Positions 7,084-20,033 of a stretch of DNA of 64,000 bases are shown one piece after another (the first letter of the stretch is position 1; each line of letters opens with the position of its first letter). Both the position numbers and the translations under genes were made by a program. The stretch spans positions 62,001 to 126,000 of the forward strand of contig DATCEO010000129.1 in the NCBI GenBank assembly GCA_036510065.1, given 5' to 3'. The notes below the pieces were generated by a model. It had not been told where the DNA came from. It made no database searches and saw nothing but the letters and a program-made list of their open reading frames with translations. This DNA is from DASUBV01 sp036510065 (GTDB lineage: Bacteria > Actinomycetota > Actinomycetes > Streptosporangiales > Streptosporangiaceae).

Positions 7084-9290
7084 TTACCGCCGCGTGGCCG
7101 CTCCGGCCGTCGTGAGCCTGCCGTCCTCCAGCCTGAGCACCGAGTCAGCCAGCCCCAGCAGGGCGGCGTCGTGGGTGGCGACCAGCGCCGTGATCCCCTC
7201 GGACTGGACCACCGTCCGCAGCAGCCGCATGATCTGCCGCCCGGTGTCGGAGTCCAGCTGCCCGGTTGGCTCATCGGCGATCAGCAGCTCCGGGCGGACG
7301 GCCAGCGCACGCGCGATGGCAACGCGCTGCTGCTGGCCGCCTGATCTCGATCCGGGCCGGGCGGCCGGGCAGCGCCAGTCCCGGCTGCGCCGAGGTGGGC
7401 GTTATCCGGCGCCAGAGCTCGCCTGCTGGAAGCGCGGACAGATCGGGCCGCAGGTCCACGGTGGCCGCCGCCCGCCGGGCGTTGATCGCCAGGACAGTGC
7501 CGCGCGACGTGGCCGGCACGCGGCTGACGGCCATGGCCGCGATCACCGCGGGCGCGTGACTGACGGCGCCGGCCTGGCCCAGCGAGGCGGCCTGCGCCAG
7601 ATCCACGCGCACGTCGCCTCCCACGGCGAACGCGGCCTGGTCGCGGGCCGACTGCCGCCAGCTCTGATGCTGGGCCAGGGCCAGCGTGCCGGTGGCCACG
7701 GCCAGGAGCGCTAGCAGGACCGGGCCGCTCTGCCGGATGGCTCGCCTGCTGTCCTCCCAGCTGGCCAGGGGGGCGCCCAGGTGCCGGCTCCGCGCGATCA
7801 GGCGTTCTAGCCCCCTGGCGGCGAGGGGCAGGAGCCGCAGCAGGATCAGGCTGACAGCCGCCAGGGCCAGGGCCGGCGCGGCCGTCAGAACGGGGTCGAG
7901 ACCGAGGCCGCCGGCCGGCAAATGCGCCACGGCCGAGTACGCGCGCAGCTCTCGCACCGCAATCAGGGCCAGGATGACCAGCGCGAGGTCGGCGCCGGAG
8001 CGGGCGGTCCCGGCTACCGCCGCCGGCCTGCCCTGCCGGACCCTGACGCTCCCCGGTGCTCCCGGCCGCAGGGCTGGCCACACCACGATGACCAGGCAGA
8101 GGGCGACCACCAGCGCCGCGGCCAGCCATGCGCTGGCCGGGTAACCGGTCAGGCTGAGTCCGGCACGCCGCAACGATCCGTCGCGCACCAGCAGCGCAGC
8201 CAGCCGGCTGCCCGCGAGCGCGGACTGCGCCCGCCACGGCCGCCAGCAGCAAGGTCTCGGCGACGGTGATCCTGGCCAGCTGCAGCGCGCCGTACCGCGC
8301 GAGCTCAGCAGCGCGTTCTCCTCCTCGCGATGGCCAGTGAGCAGGCGCGCCGCCAGCGCGAGGGCGGCCGCTGCCAGCAGCAGTATCTGCACGGCGCTGA
8401 TGGCCAGCAACGACCGCCCGAACGCCAGGCGGCGGGCGAGGCCATCCAGCAGCTGCGGCATGCCGGTCGTCACCTGAAGGCCGCCGAGCCGCACCGAGCC
8501 CTGGAGTTAGGAGCCGGAGCGGCTGATCCGCGCCGCCAGCGCGGCCAGGTCACCGGGCGGGATCCGGGCTGTCTCGGGCAGCGCCACCCAGGACGCCTGG
8601 CCCACCGCGAGGGCGCCGCGGCTGAAGGCAGCCGGGCTCACGACCAGGGGGCCATAGGTGGTGAAGCCCGGCTGGACGCTGACACCCGAGCGACCGATGA
8701 GGTCAAAGCCCGAGTAGCGGCCGGCCGGATCCCGCAGCCGGAGGAGGCCGCTCACCCGGAAGCGGAGCCCGGCGCTCGTGTTGCGGTCGCGGACCGCGAC
8801 AATGTCGCCGGCTGCCAGCCCGAGCTGCCTGGCGACCGTCTCCGGCAACGCCGCCGGAATGGGCTGGCCGGGTTGCGGCTGGCCAGGCCAGCTGCCGGAG
8901 ACCAGGGCCGCGTGCATCCTGATCTGGTCGGGGGCGGCCGCCACGGCCAGCCGGACGGACCGGCCTGGGCCGCCGGCCGCGGGCAGCCCGAACGGATCGG
9001 ACCAGCGGGCGCTGTCGAGCCGGAAGGGGACGGGCCCGAAGGCAGCGCGCAGCGCAGACCGCACGGCAGGCCGGTCGGCCGCGGCTATCTGGGTATCCAC
9101 CGCGCCGCTCACGACCACCGAGGTCTGGCCGGAGCTCGCGAGCTGACGACGGGCAGCCTGCGGCAGCACCTGGGTGCCGAAGTCGGCCAGCGCCGCCGTC
9201 AGGGCCGAGGTCATGAGCACGGCGACCATCAGGCTCGACAGCAGCAGCCAGGACGAGGCCATCCGGCGCAGCAGGAACGGAACCGTCCTG
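7084..9290 (-). pseudogene. Ruined FtsX-type ABC exporter: permease fused to an ATPase fragment
   Basis: Reading leftward, the N-terminal permease half (VSRTVPFLLRR, membrane segment, periplasmic domain) begins near 9285 behind a strong GGAGGG but has no in-frame start codon; GTC stands where a start should be. An in-frame TAA at 8507 splits it. Two compensating frameshifts lie near 8283 and 8228. The permease then continues with several membrane segments to about 7346 and breaks off. There the sequence switches frame into the C-terminal part of an ABC ATPase: signature GGQQQRVAIARAL, Walker B LLIADEPTGQLD and the switch ATHD, ending at TAA 7084. Walker A and the permease C-terminus are missing, so one deletion joined the two genes. 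No function is expected. Confidence 0.85.
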
Positions 9291-9432
9291 CTGACATTCG
9301 CTAATTCCCTCCGGGGTGGCCTGGAAGCCTGTGCCCCGTGGCCCGGGCCCTGGAGGCTGGCCCGATGTTTCTGTGCTCTGCCTGGCAGGTTATGTTCGCT
9401 CACCCTATGCGGCGCGGGCTGAGCGGCAATGG

Positions 9433-11130
9433 TTACCCGACTGTTCCGGATTCGTTGCGAGGCTGCGCTCCCCGGCGGCCATGCCTCGCCTCTGGGCGCC
9501 TGGCCTCTGGGCGCCTGGCCTCTGGGCGGCGCCGGTACAGGCTGATGCCGGGCGCGAGTCCCCGGACGCGAGTGAAGTGGGCATGGAAGTAGCTCATGAT
9601 CGGCGGGGTCCAGGGGATCCGCTTGAACGCGTGGTAGGAGAGCCAGACGAACTCCGCACGCACGAACGCCGAGTGCCACAGCGCGGCGACGGGGTGCACG
9701 CGTCCGGCGCCGGTCGCCGTGCTCAGGCCGTGCGACAGCGCGTAGTTGACCCCGGTGCCGTCGTCGATCGCCGGGCAGTCTGGGACGTCGGACACGAACC
9801 GGTCAGCCACGACCAGGTACGACACCTCATCGGCCAGCACGCAGGCGCCGGGCGGGATAGCGCGCCGGACTGCGGCCAATTCGGCCGGGTTGATGCTCGA
9901 CTGCTGCGTCCGCTCATAGTCGGCCTGCATCACCGCCGCCAGCGCGACGCCGATCGCGGCCAGCACGCAGGCGCCCCGGCGCAGCGTCTCCCCGGCGGCC
10001 GCCTCGCGGCCCGGCGCCCCGAGCGCAGTCAGCAGCCGGGATGTCGCCAGTGCCACCGACAGAGCCAGGAACGGCACCAGGAAGGCGACGAAGTGATAGT
10101 GGAACTGCGGCGGCCACAGGAAAGCCACCGCTATCAGGCCGCCCGTCGCGGCGCAGAACCAGTCGAGCGCGGGCGGCAGCTGACTGGTCCGCAGCCAGGC
10201 CACGACGGCGCTGGCCAGCACTACCCCCGCGATGGCGATCGTCGCGCCGAGCACCAGGCTGTTGGCCGGGTGCAGGACGTCGGACAGTCCGGTCATCAGC
10301 CGGATGCGGTACAGGCTGTAGATCCGGGTGGCGTTCAGCCGGCTGCCCGCCTGGGCGACGACAACGCTCTGGTAGAAGCTGGCGGGCGCGAGCGCGGCAA
10401 AGGGCAGCGTCGGGACCAGGAAGCCGGCCGCGACCGCGCCGGCGAAGGCGGCAGCGCGCCGTGGTCGGCGGGCACTGAGCGCGATCAGGACCACGACCGG
10501 GACGATCGCCCACGACTCGATCACGCCGGCGAAGCCGAAGACCAGGCCGCCCCAGGCCAGCCGCCTGCCGGACGCGAGCCGGTCGCCGTCGAAGCTGAGC
10601 AGCGCGCCGATGAGGCAGAACAGCACCAGCCAGGGCTCCACCAGCACGGTGTGCGCGGCCGCGACGCTCTCGGGGTGGACGGCCGAGATACCGCAGGCGA
10701 CTAGGACCGCGGCCCGTCCCCGGTGGCGCGCGAGCAGGCCGGCCGCCGCGACGCCGGCGCTGCCGGCCAGCACGGTGAGGATCCGGCCCAGGGCCATGCC
10801 CCAGGCGGTGCCCGTCACCTTGGCCACCAGTGCTACGGGCACCATGAGCAGCGTAATTCCCGGCGGCTGCACGAAGACGAAATCGCGGTAGGGCAGCTGG
10901 CCATGAACGAGCCGGATAGCGCTGCCGACATACGAGCCATCGTCATACTCGGTAACGCCGAAAAGGAAGCCGGGGCGGGACAGGTAATAAAAGCGGAGAG
11001 CCAGGCCCAGCATAGTGATCGCGACAATAACTCTATTCGGCGTGATCCGGTCGCTCCAGGCGCGCGCTCCGGCCGGGGCCCGGAACGCCCGGCGCGCCTT
11101 CAGGGTAGGCGTGATCTGCAAGTCTGCCAT
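9433..11130 (-). CDS. Polytopic membrane glycosyltransferase (GT39/ArnT-like)
   Basis: The protein has 565 residues and about ten predicted membrane helices. It has the family layout: an acidic pair in the first outer loop (TEYDDGSYVGSAIRLVHG), then PYRDFVFVQPPGI, helices through about 400, and a soluble C-terminal domain. Such enzymes use polyprenyl-phosphate sugars to glycosylate lipids, proteins or wall polymers on the outer face; the substrate is unknown. The C-terminus ends in an Arg-rich RRPEA repeat (15-bp unit at 9491-9528), which is odd for the family. The start is ATG at 11130. The ruined ABC exporter lies downstream in the same direction, so the two may once have formed one operon. 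Confidence 0.8.
   Translation of the reverse strand: MADLQITPTLKARRAFRAPAGARAWSDRITPNRVIVAITMLGLALRFYYLSRPGFLFGVTEYDDGSYVGSAIRLVHGQLPYRDFVFVQPPGITLLMVPVALVAKVTGTAWGMALGRILTVLAGSAGVAAAGLLARHRGRAAVLVACGISAVHPESVAAAHTVLVEPWLVLFCLIGALLSFDGDRLASGRRLAWGGLVFGFAGVIESWAIVPVVVLIALSARRPRRAAAFAGAVAAGFLVPTLPFAALAPASFYQSVVVAQAGSRLNATRIYSLYRIRLMTGLSDVLHPANSLVLGATIAIAGVVLASAVVAWLRTSQLPPALDWFCAATGGLIAVAFLWPPQFHYHFVAFLVPFLALSVALATSRLLTALGAPGREAAAGETLRRGACVLAAIGVALAAVMQADYERTQQSSINPAELAAVRRAIPPGACVLADEVSYLVVADRFVSDVPDCPAIDDGTGVNYALSHGLSTATGAGRVHPVAALWHSAFVRAEFVWLSYHAFKRIPWTPPIMSYFHAHFTRVRGLAPGISLYRRRPEARRPEARRPEARHGRRGAQPRNESGTVG
9491..9528. repeat. 15-bp in-frame tandem repeat at the glycosyltransferase C-terminus
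   Basis: TCTGGGCGCCTGGCC occurs at 9491-9505 and 9506-9520 and partly at 9521-9528. It encodes repeated Arg-Arg-Pro-Glu-Ala. Confidence 0.9.
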
Positions 11131-11330
11131 GACTGAAAGTCCCCCCGGACTTGATCAAGCCGCACGTCGAGCAGCAGCGGACCGCTGCAGGAATCGCGAA
11201 TAGTCCCCCGCGAACGGCAGCCAGGATATGGCGAAATCACCGGCGCCGCCGAGGCCATTGGCGACAGTTCCGCCGTTGTCAGCAAGGCCCTGATTGTCCG
11301 CTTGGCAGGCAGCTAGCTAGATATGGAACC

Positions 11331-12542
11331 TCAGGTAGGGCGGATAAGGCCGGGCGTATCCGGCCCTTCCCGGCCTGCCATTGCCCCGTCCGGGGCAGGC
11401 GCTTCCGGCGCGTGCGCTCCGGGCGCGTGCGAGTCGGGGGTATGCCCGTCCGGGGAATGCCCGCGCGGTGCAGGCAGGCGCGGTGCAGGCAGGCGCGGTG
11501 GGTGCCTGCGCGGCGCGCTGCCCGGCGGCCTGCCATGATCTAGCTCGGCATCGGCGGGCTGAGACCCGATGCCGCGGCCCCGGCGCTGCAGCGCCAGCCG
11601 GAAGGCACTCCTAGCCGCCGTGGCGCTCCGGCCTCGGCCGACCGTGGCGCTCCCGCCTTGGCCGACCACGGGGCTGCGGCCTCGGCCGACTGCGGGGCCG
11701 GGCATGAGCACCGGGGTCACCTGGCCCGCGGGGACCGCGGCCGTCTCCTCCCGGCGCGCCCTGGAGACGGCCAGGTAGGCCATCGCGCCCAGCAGGACCG
11801 CCAGCATCGCGAGCTCGATGACGCGGATGCCGAGCACCCGCGGCGAGTAGTCGATGCGCACCCGCTCGGTCGCGAGCCGTCCCGCCGCATACAGGCCCGC
11901 GTACAGCGCGAAGGCGCGGTCGCCGGTGAGCCGGAACCGGCGGATGGCCCAGACCACCGCCGCGGCGACGAGCAGATCCCAGACAGACTCATACAGGAAT
12001 ACCGGCTGGAAGGTGGCGAAGCTCTCGTAGCCGCTGGCCCGGCGCGCGGGCCCGATGGCTACCGCGAAGGGCAGCGTCGAGGGCGGCCCGTACATCCGCT
12101 GGCTGAACCAGTTGCCCCAGGTCCCGATGGCCAGCGCGACGGCCAGCCCGGGCGCGGCGGCCAGGGCCATCGGCGCCAGGGCGTACCGGTAGCGCCGGCA
12201 GTAGACCCAGGCTCCGACCGCTCCCGCGGCGACGATGCCAGCGACGCCGAGGCCGCCGTCCCAGATCCGCAGCACCGCGGTCCAGTCCCGGCCCTTCCCG
12301 AAGTAGGCCCCGTAGTCGGACAGCACGCTGTACAGCCGGGCGCCGACGATCCCGACGGGAACGGCGACGGTCGCCACGTCCAGGATCATGCCCGGCGGGC
12401 CGCCCATCCGGCGGTAGCGGCGCTCAGTCAGCCACAGCGCGATGACCACTCCGAGCAGCGCGCACAGCGCGTAAGCGCGCAGCGGGACCGGCCCGAGCTG
12501 CCAGACCCCTCGCGCCGGGCTCGGAAGGTACGCCACCGACAT
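11331..12542 (-). CDS. lgt: Prolipoprotein diacylglyceryl transferase homologue with altered signature
   Basis: The protein has 403 residues. The first about 275 carry seven membrane helices of Lgt, which moves diacylglycerol from phosphatidylglycerol to the lipobox Cys. Family marks are LRAYALCALLGV, WDGGLGVAG and the late GRLATERVRIDYS. The signature block reads GTWGNWFSQRMYG, where Streptomyces-type Lgt has GRWGNWFNQELYG. The Arg equivalent to E. coli R143 is Thr, and the Glu equivalent to E151 is Arg. R143 is reported essential in E. coli, so activity is doubtful. The C-terminal 130 residues are Gly/Arg/Pro/His-rich. I took ATG at 12542; no clear ribosome site marks it. lgt normally lies beside trpA; here it follows gltD. 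Confidence 0.85.
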   Translation of the reverse strand: MSVAYLPSPARGVWQLGPVPLRAYALCALLGVVIALWLTERRYRRMGGPPGMILDVATVAVPVGIVGARLYSVLSDYGAYFGKGRDWTAVLRIWDGGLGVAGIVAAGAVGAWVYCRRYRYALAPMALAAAPGLAVALAIGTWGNWFSQRMYGPPSTLPFAVAIGPARRASGYESFATFQPVFLYESVWDLLVAAAVVWAIRRFRLTGDRAFALYAGLYAAGRLATERVRIDYSPRVLGIRVIELAMLAVLLGAMAYLAVSRARREETAAVPAGQVTPVLMPGPAVGRGRSPVVGQGGSATVGRGRSATAARSAFRLALQRRGRGIGSQPADAELDHGRPPGSAPRRHPPRLPAPRLPAPRGHSPDGHTPDSHAPGAHAPEAPAPDGAMAGREGPDTPGLIRPT

Positions 12543-12599
12543 GCTGTGTGACGTTACTCGCGTGGCCGGCCCGGTTGCGCACATTTGACCGGCCGGAGA

Positions 12600-12687
12600 C
12601 GGGACCATGGCCAGCCCGGTTCCGGGACCATGGCCAGCAGGTCCAGCATCCCCTGCCCGCCGCCGCCCTGCCCGCCGCCGCCCTGCG
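12600..12687. repeat. Short tandem repeats between lgt and gltD
   Basis: ACGGGACCATGGCCAG occurs near 12600-12615 and again near 12623-12638. CCCTGCCCGCCGCCG occurs at 12651-12665 and 12666-12680 with a partial third copy. No gene was found in 12543-12834. Confidence 0.8.
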
Positions 12688-12834
12688 ACCGCTGCCTGGC
12701 CGACACCGGCGGCCCGGCTAACGACGTCGCCGGGTCTCTGCTGTCGTCACAGCGGCAGTGGCGGCCCAGCCATGACGTGGCACGGAGCCTGGCCGGCCGC
12801 GTACTGGCCGGCCGCGCACTGAACTGGCCGCGGG

Positions 12835-14409
12835 CTACCGCAGGGACACCGTGGTCGGCTCGATGGCCGCGGGCAGCGCGCTCTGGCCGCTCAGATAACC
12901 ATCCACCGCGGCCGCCGCCGACCGGCCCTCGGCGATCGCCCACACGATGAGCGACTGGCCCCGGCCCATGTCCCCGGCCACGAAGACGCCCGGCACGGAC
13001 GTGGCGAACTCGCCGTCGCGGGCCACGTTGCCCCGCTCATCGAACGCCACGCCCAGGTCGGTGAGCAGCGGGCCGCGCTCGGCTCCGGTGAACCCCATGG
13101 CCAGCAGGACCAGCTCGCACGGCAGGTCCCGCTCGGTGCCCGGCCGCGGAACGAAGGGGCGCCCCGAGAGCTCGACCTCGGCCAGCCGCAGGGCGCGCAC
13201 CCGGCCAGCCTCATCGGGCACGAACTCCTGGGTGGAAACCGCGTAGACGCGGTCACCGCCCTCCTCGTGCGCACTAGACACCCGGTAGGTCATCGGGTAG
13301 GTCGGCCAGGGCTGGGACGACGGCCGCTGCTCGGGCGGCCGGGGCAGGATCTCCAGCTGGGTGACCGAGGCGGCGCCCTGGCGCAGGGCAGTGCCCAGGC
13401 AGTCCGCGCCGGTGTCGCCGCCGCCGATGATCACGACGTGGCGCCCCCTGGCCGAGATGGCCGGCTCGGGCACCGCCGCGTCCCGCACCGCGGCGTCCCG
13501 CACCGCCGAGTCCGGGCCCCCTGAGCCCGGCCCCGCAGAGTCCGCTCCCCCGGACTCCGGCTCCGCCGAGCCGGGCACCGCCGCCCGCAGTTCGGCGACG
13601 GCCCGGTTGGCCAGCGGCAGGTACTCCATGGCCTGGTGAACGCCGTCGAGGTCCGCGCCCGGCACCGGCAGTCCCCGCGGCACGGTCGCGCCGCCGGCCA
13701 GCACGATCGCGTCATAGTCCTCGCGCAGCTGCGCGGCGGTGACATCCTCGCCGACGGACACTCCGCAGCGGAACTCAGTACCCTCGGCCAGCATCTGCAC
13801 CAGGCGGCGGTCGAGGTGGCTCTTCTCCATCTTGAACTCGGGAATCCCGTACCGCAGCAGGCCGCCCGGCGCGTCGGCGCGCTCGTAGACGGTCACCGCG
13901 TGGCCGGCCCTGGTCAGCTGCTGCGCCGCGGCCAGCCCGGCCGGACCGGAGCCGATGACCGCCACGCGGCCGCCGGCCGCGGCCGCCTCGGGCGACGGCC
14001 GGCGCGGCGGGACCCAGCCCTCGGCCCAGGCGCGGTTGATGATCTCCACCTCGACCTGCTTGATCGCGACCGGGTCGGCGTTGATCCCGAGCACGCAGGC
14101 ACTCTCGCAGGGCGCCGGGCACAGCCGGCCGGTGAACTCCGGGAAGTTGTTCGTGGCGTGCAGCCTCTCGGCCGCGCCGCGCCAGTCGCCGGTGCGCACC
14201 AGGTCGTTCCACTCCGGGATCAGGTTCCCGAGCGGGCAGCCCTGATGACAGAACGGGATGCCGCAGTCCATGCAGCGGCCGGCCTGCCGCTCCAGGTCAT
14301 GGTGTGCGAACTCGGTATACACCTCGCGCCAGTCCCGGATCCGCACGTCAACGGGGCGCCGCCGCGGGGTCTGCCGCGGCGTCGTCATGAATCCCCTGGG
14401 ATCAGCCAT
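12835..14409 (-). CDS. gltD: Glutamate synthase (NADPH) small subunit
   Basis: This 524-residue subunit feeds NADPH electrons to GltB. The N-terminal Cys-rich part (RCMDCGIPFCHQGCPLGN, then LCPAPCESACVLGI) binds 4Fe-4S clusters. The FAD site is VIGSGPAGLAAAQQL and the NADPH site is VIIGGGDTGADCLG. A last FAD-contacting stretch reads VPGVFVAGDMGRGQSLIVWAI. Between the two nucleotide sites an insertion of about 40 residues, rich in Gly/Ser/Ala/Asp and built partly from a 15-bp repeat (13471-13510), enlarges the protein beyond the usual 480-490 residues. GGAGG lies just upstream of the ATG at 14409, overlapping the end of gltB, so the two genes are cotranscribed. Confidence 0.96.
   Translation of the reverse strand: MADPRGFMTTPRQTPRRRPVDVRIRDWREVYTEFAHHDLERQAGRCMDCGIPFCHQGCPLGNLIPEWNDLVRTGDWRGAAERLHATNNFPEFTGRLCPAPCESACVLGINADPVAIKQVEVEIINRAWAEGWVPPRRPSPEAAAAGGRVAVIGSGPAGLAAAQQLTRAGHAVTVYERADAPGGLLRYGIPEFKMEKSHLDRRLVQMLAEGTEFRCGVSVGEDVTAAQLREDYDAIVLAGGATVPRGLPVPGADLDGVHQAMEYLPLANRAVAELRAAVPGSAEPESGGADSAGPGSGGPDSAVRDAAVRDAAVPEPAISARGRHVVIIGGGDTGADCLGTALRQGAASVTQLEILPRPPEQRPSSQPWPTYPMTYRVSSAHEEGGDRVYAVSTQEFVPDEAGRVRALRLAEVELSGRPFVPRPGTERDLPCELVLLAMGFTGAERGPLLTDLGVAFDERGNVARDGEFATSVPGVFVAGDMGRGQSLIVWAIAEGRSAAAAVDGYLSGQSALPAAIEPTTVSLR
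13471..13510. repeat. 15-bp in-frame tandem repeat in gltD
   Basis: CACCGCCGCGTCCCG at 13471-13485 recurs with one change at 13486-13500 and partly at 13501-13510. It encodes Ala-Val-Arg-Asp-Ala repeats within the insertion. Confidence 0.9.
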
Positions 14410-14418
14410 GCCGCCTCC

Positions 14419-19035
<4,617 letters not shown>

Positions 19036-19173
19036 CAACACTCCAGTCATCTCGTCCGCCATCGCACTGCAGGTGGGGGGCGGGACAACATTGGCCCTGC
19101 CAGATTCGGGCGCTGCCCGAGCTGCGAAGCTAGGCAACTGGCCCGCGTGAGCTAGCTACGCAAGCGTTTCATC

Positions 19174-19202
19174 AGTATAGCGAGGATCCGTCTCTATGTT
19201 AA
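19174..19202 (-). promoter_or_regulatory. Sigma-70-type promoter of gltB-gltD
   Basis: On the minus strand, TTAACA (19202-19197) and TATACT (19179-19174) are 17 bases apart. An AT-poor palindrome, CCTGCGCAGG (19213-19222), lies just upstream of the -35 box and about ten bases after the trpA stop. It may be an operator or the trp terminator. Confidence 0.65.
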
Positions 19203-19232
19203 CGTGACATTTCCTGCGCAGGTCAAGGGGTA

Positions 19233-20033
19233 TCAGCGAGATCCGCGGACGCCTGCCGCCAGATCCGCGGCCAGGCTGCGCACGCCGTCCAGGCCCTCCT
19301 CGGGGCTGGCCGCGTCGAGCAGCCGCTGGACGAACGCAGATCCCACGATAACGCCATCGGCGAATCCCGCGACCTGCTGGGCCTGCGCCCCGTCACGAAC
19401 CCCCAGGCCGACCGCGACCGGCAGGCTCGTGCACTCCCGGACCCGGCTCACTAGCCCGGCGGCCTGGCCGCCGACCGTGTCGCGGGCCCCGGTGATGCCC
19501 ATCAGCGAGGCCGCGTAGACGAACCCGCGGCAGGCCGAGGTGACGAGCTCGATCCGCCGCCGCGACGAGCTCGGCGCGACCAGGAACACCCGGTCCAGGT
19601 CGCGGGAGTCCGCGGCCTCCAGCCAGGGCCCCGCCTCCTCGGGCGTGAGATCGGGGGTGATCAGCCCGCTGCCGCCGGCGGCTGCGAGGTCTCGCGCGAA
19701 GGCGGCCACGCCGTAGTGATCGACGGGGTTCCAGTAGGTCATGACCAGTACCGGCACTCCGGTGCTGGCCACCGCCTCGACGGTGGCCAGCACGTCGGCG
19801 ACGCGGACCCCGCCGGTCAGCGCGCGGTAGACGGCCTCCTGGATGACCGGGCCGTCCATCAGCGGGTCGGAGTACGGCAGCCCGATCTCCACGATGTCGG
19901 TCCCGGCCTGCGCCATGGCCACGGCTGCGGCGATGGCGCCGTCCACGGACGGGAAGCCGGCCGGCAGGTAGCCCACCACGGCCGCCCGGTTCTCCGCCGC
20001 TGCCTTCTCGAAGGCATCGGCCACCGCGCTCAT
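19233..20033 (-). CDS. trpA: Tryptophan synthase alpha chain
   Basis: This 266-residue TIM barrel cleaves indole-3-glycerol phosphate and passes indole to TrpB. The catalytic Glu lies in DIVEIGLPYSDPLMDGP and the catalytic Asp in the same segment (SDP). The phosphate loops GITGARD and GLGVRDGAQ are present, and GVIVGSAFV closes the barrel. ATG at 20033 overlaps the trpB stop by four bases (ATGA), so translation is coupled. trpA is the last gene of the trp block, and gltB follows with its own promoter. Confidence 0.97.
   Translation of the reverse strand: MSAVADAFEKAAAENRAAVVGYLPAGFPSVDGAIAAAVAMAQAGTDIVEIGLPYSDPLMDGPVIQEAVYRALTGGVRVADVLATVEAVASTGVPVLVMTYWNPVDHYGVAAFARDLAAAGGSGLITPDLTPEEAGPWLEAADSRDLDRVFLVAPSSSRRRIELVTSACRGFVYAASLMGITGARDTVGGQAAGLVSRVRECTSLPVAVGLGVRDGAQAQQVAGFADGVIVGSAFVQRLLDAASPEEGLDGVRSLAADLAAGVRGSR

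Noticed and set aside
7000..9432. Integrated mobile element using tRNA-Leu as attachment site
   Set aside because: No integrase, excisionase or duplicated tRNA end is present; the adjacent sequence is a decayed ABC exporter.
9316..10704. A 462-codon open frame on the plus strand opposite the glycosyltransferase
   Set aside because: It is hydrophilic and Arg/Gln/Gly-rich without domains; the opposite strand encodes a well-formed membrane enzyme.
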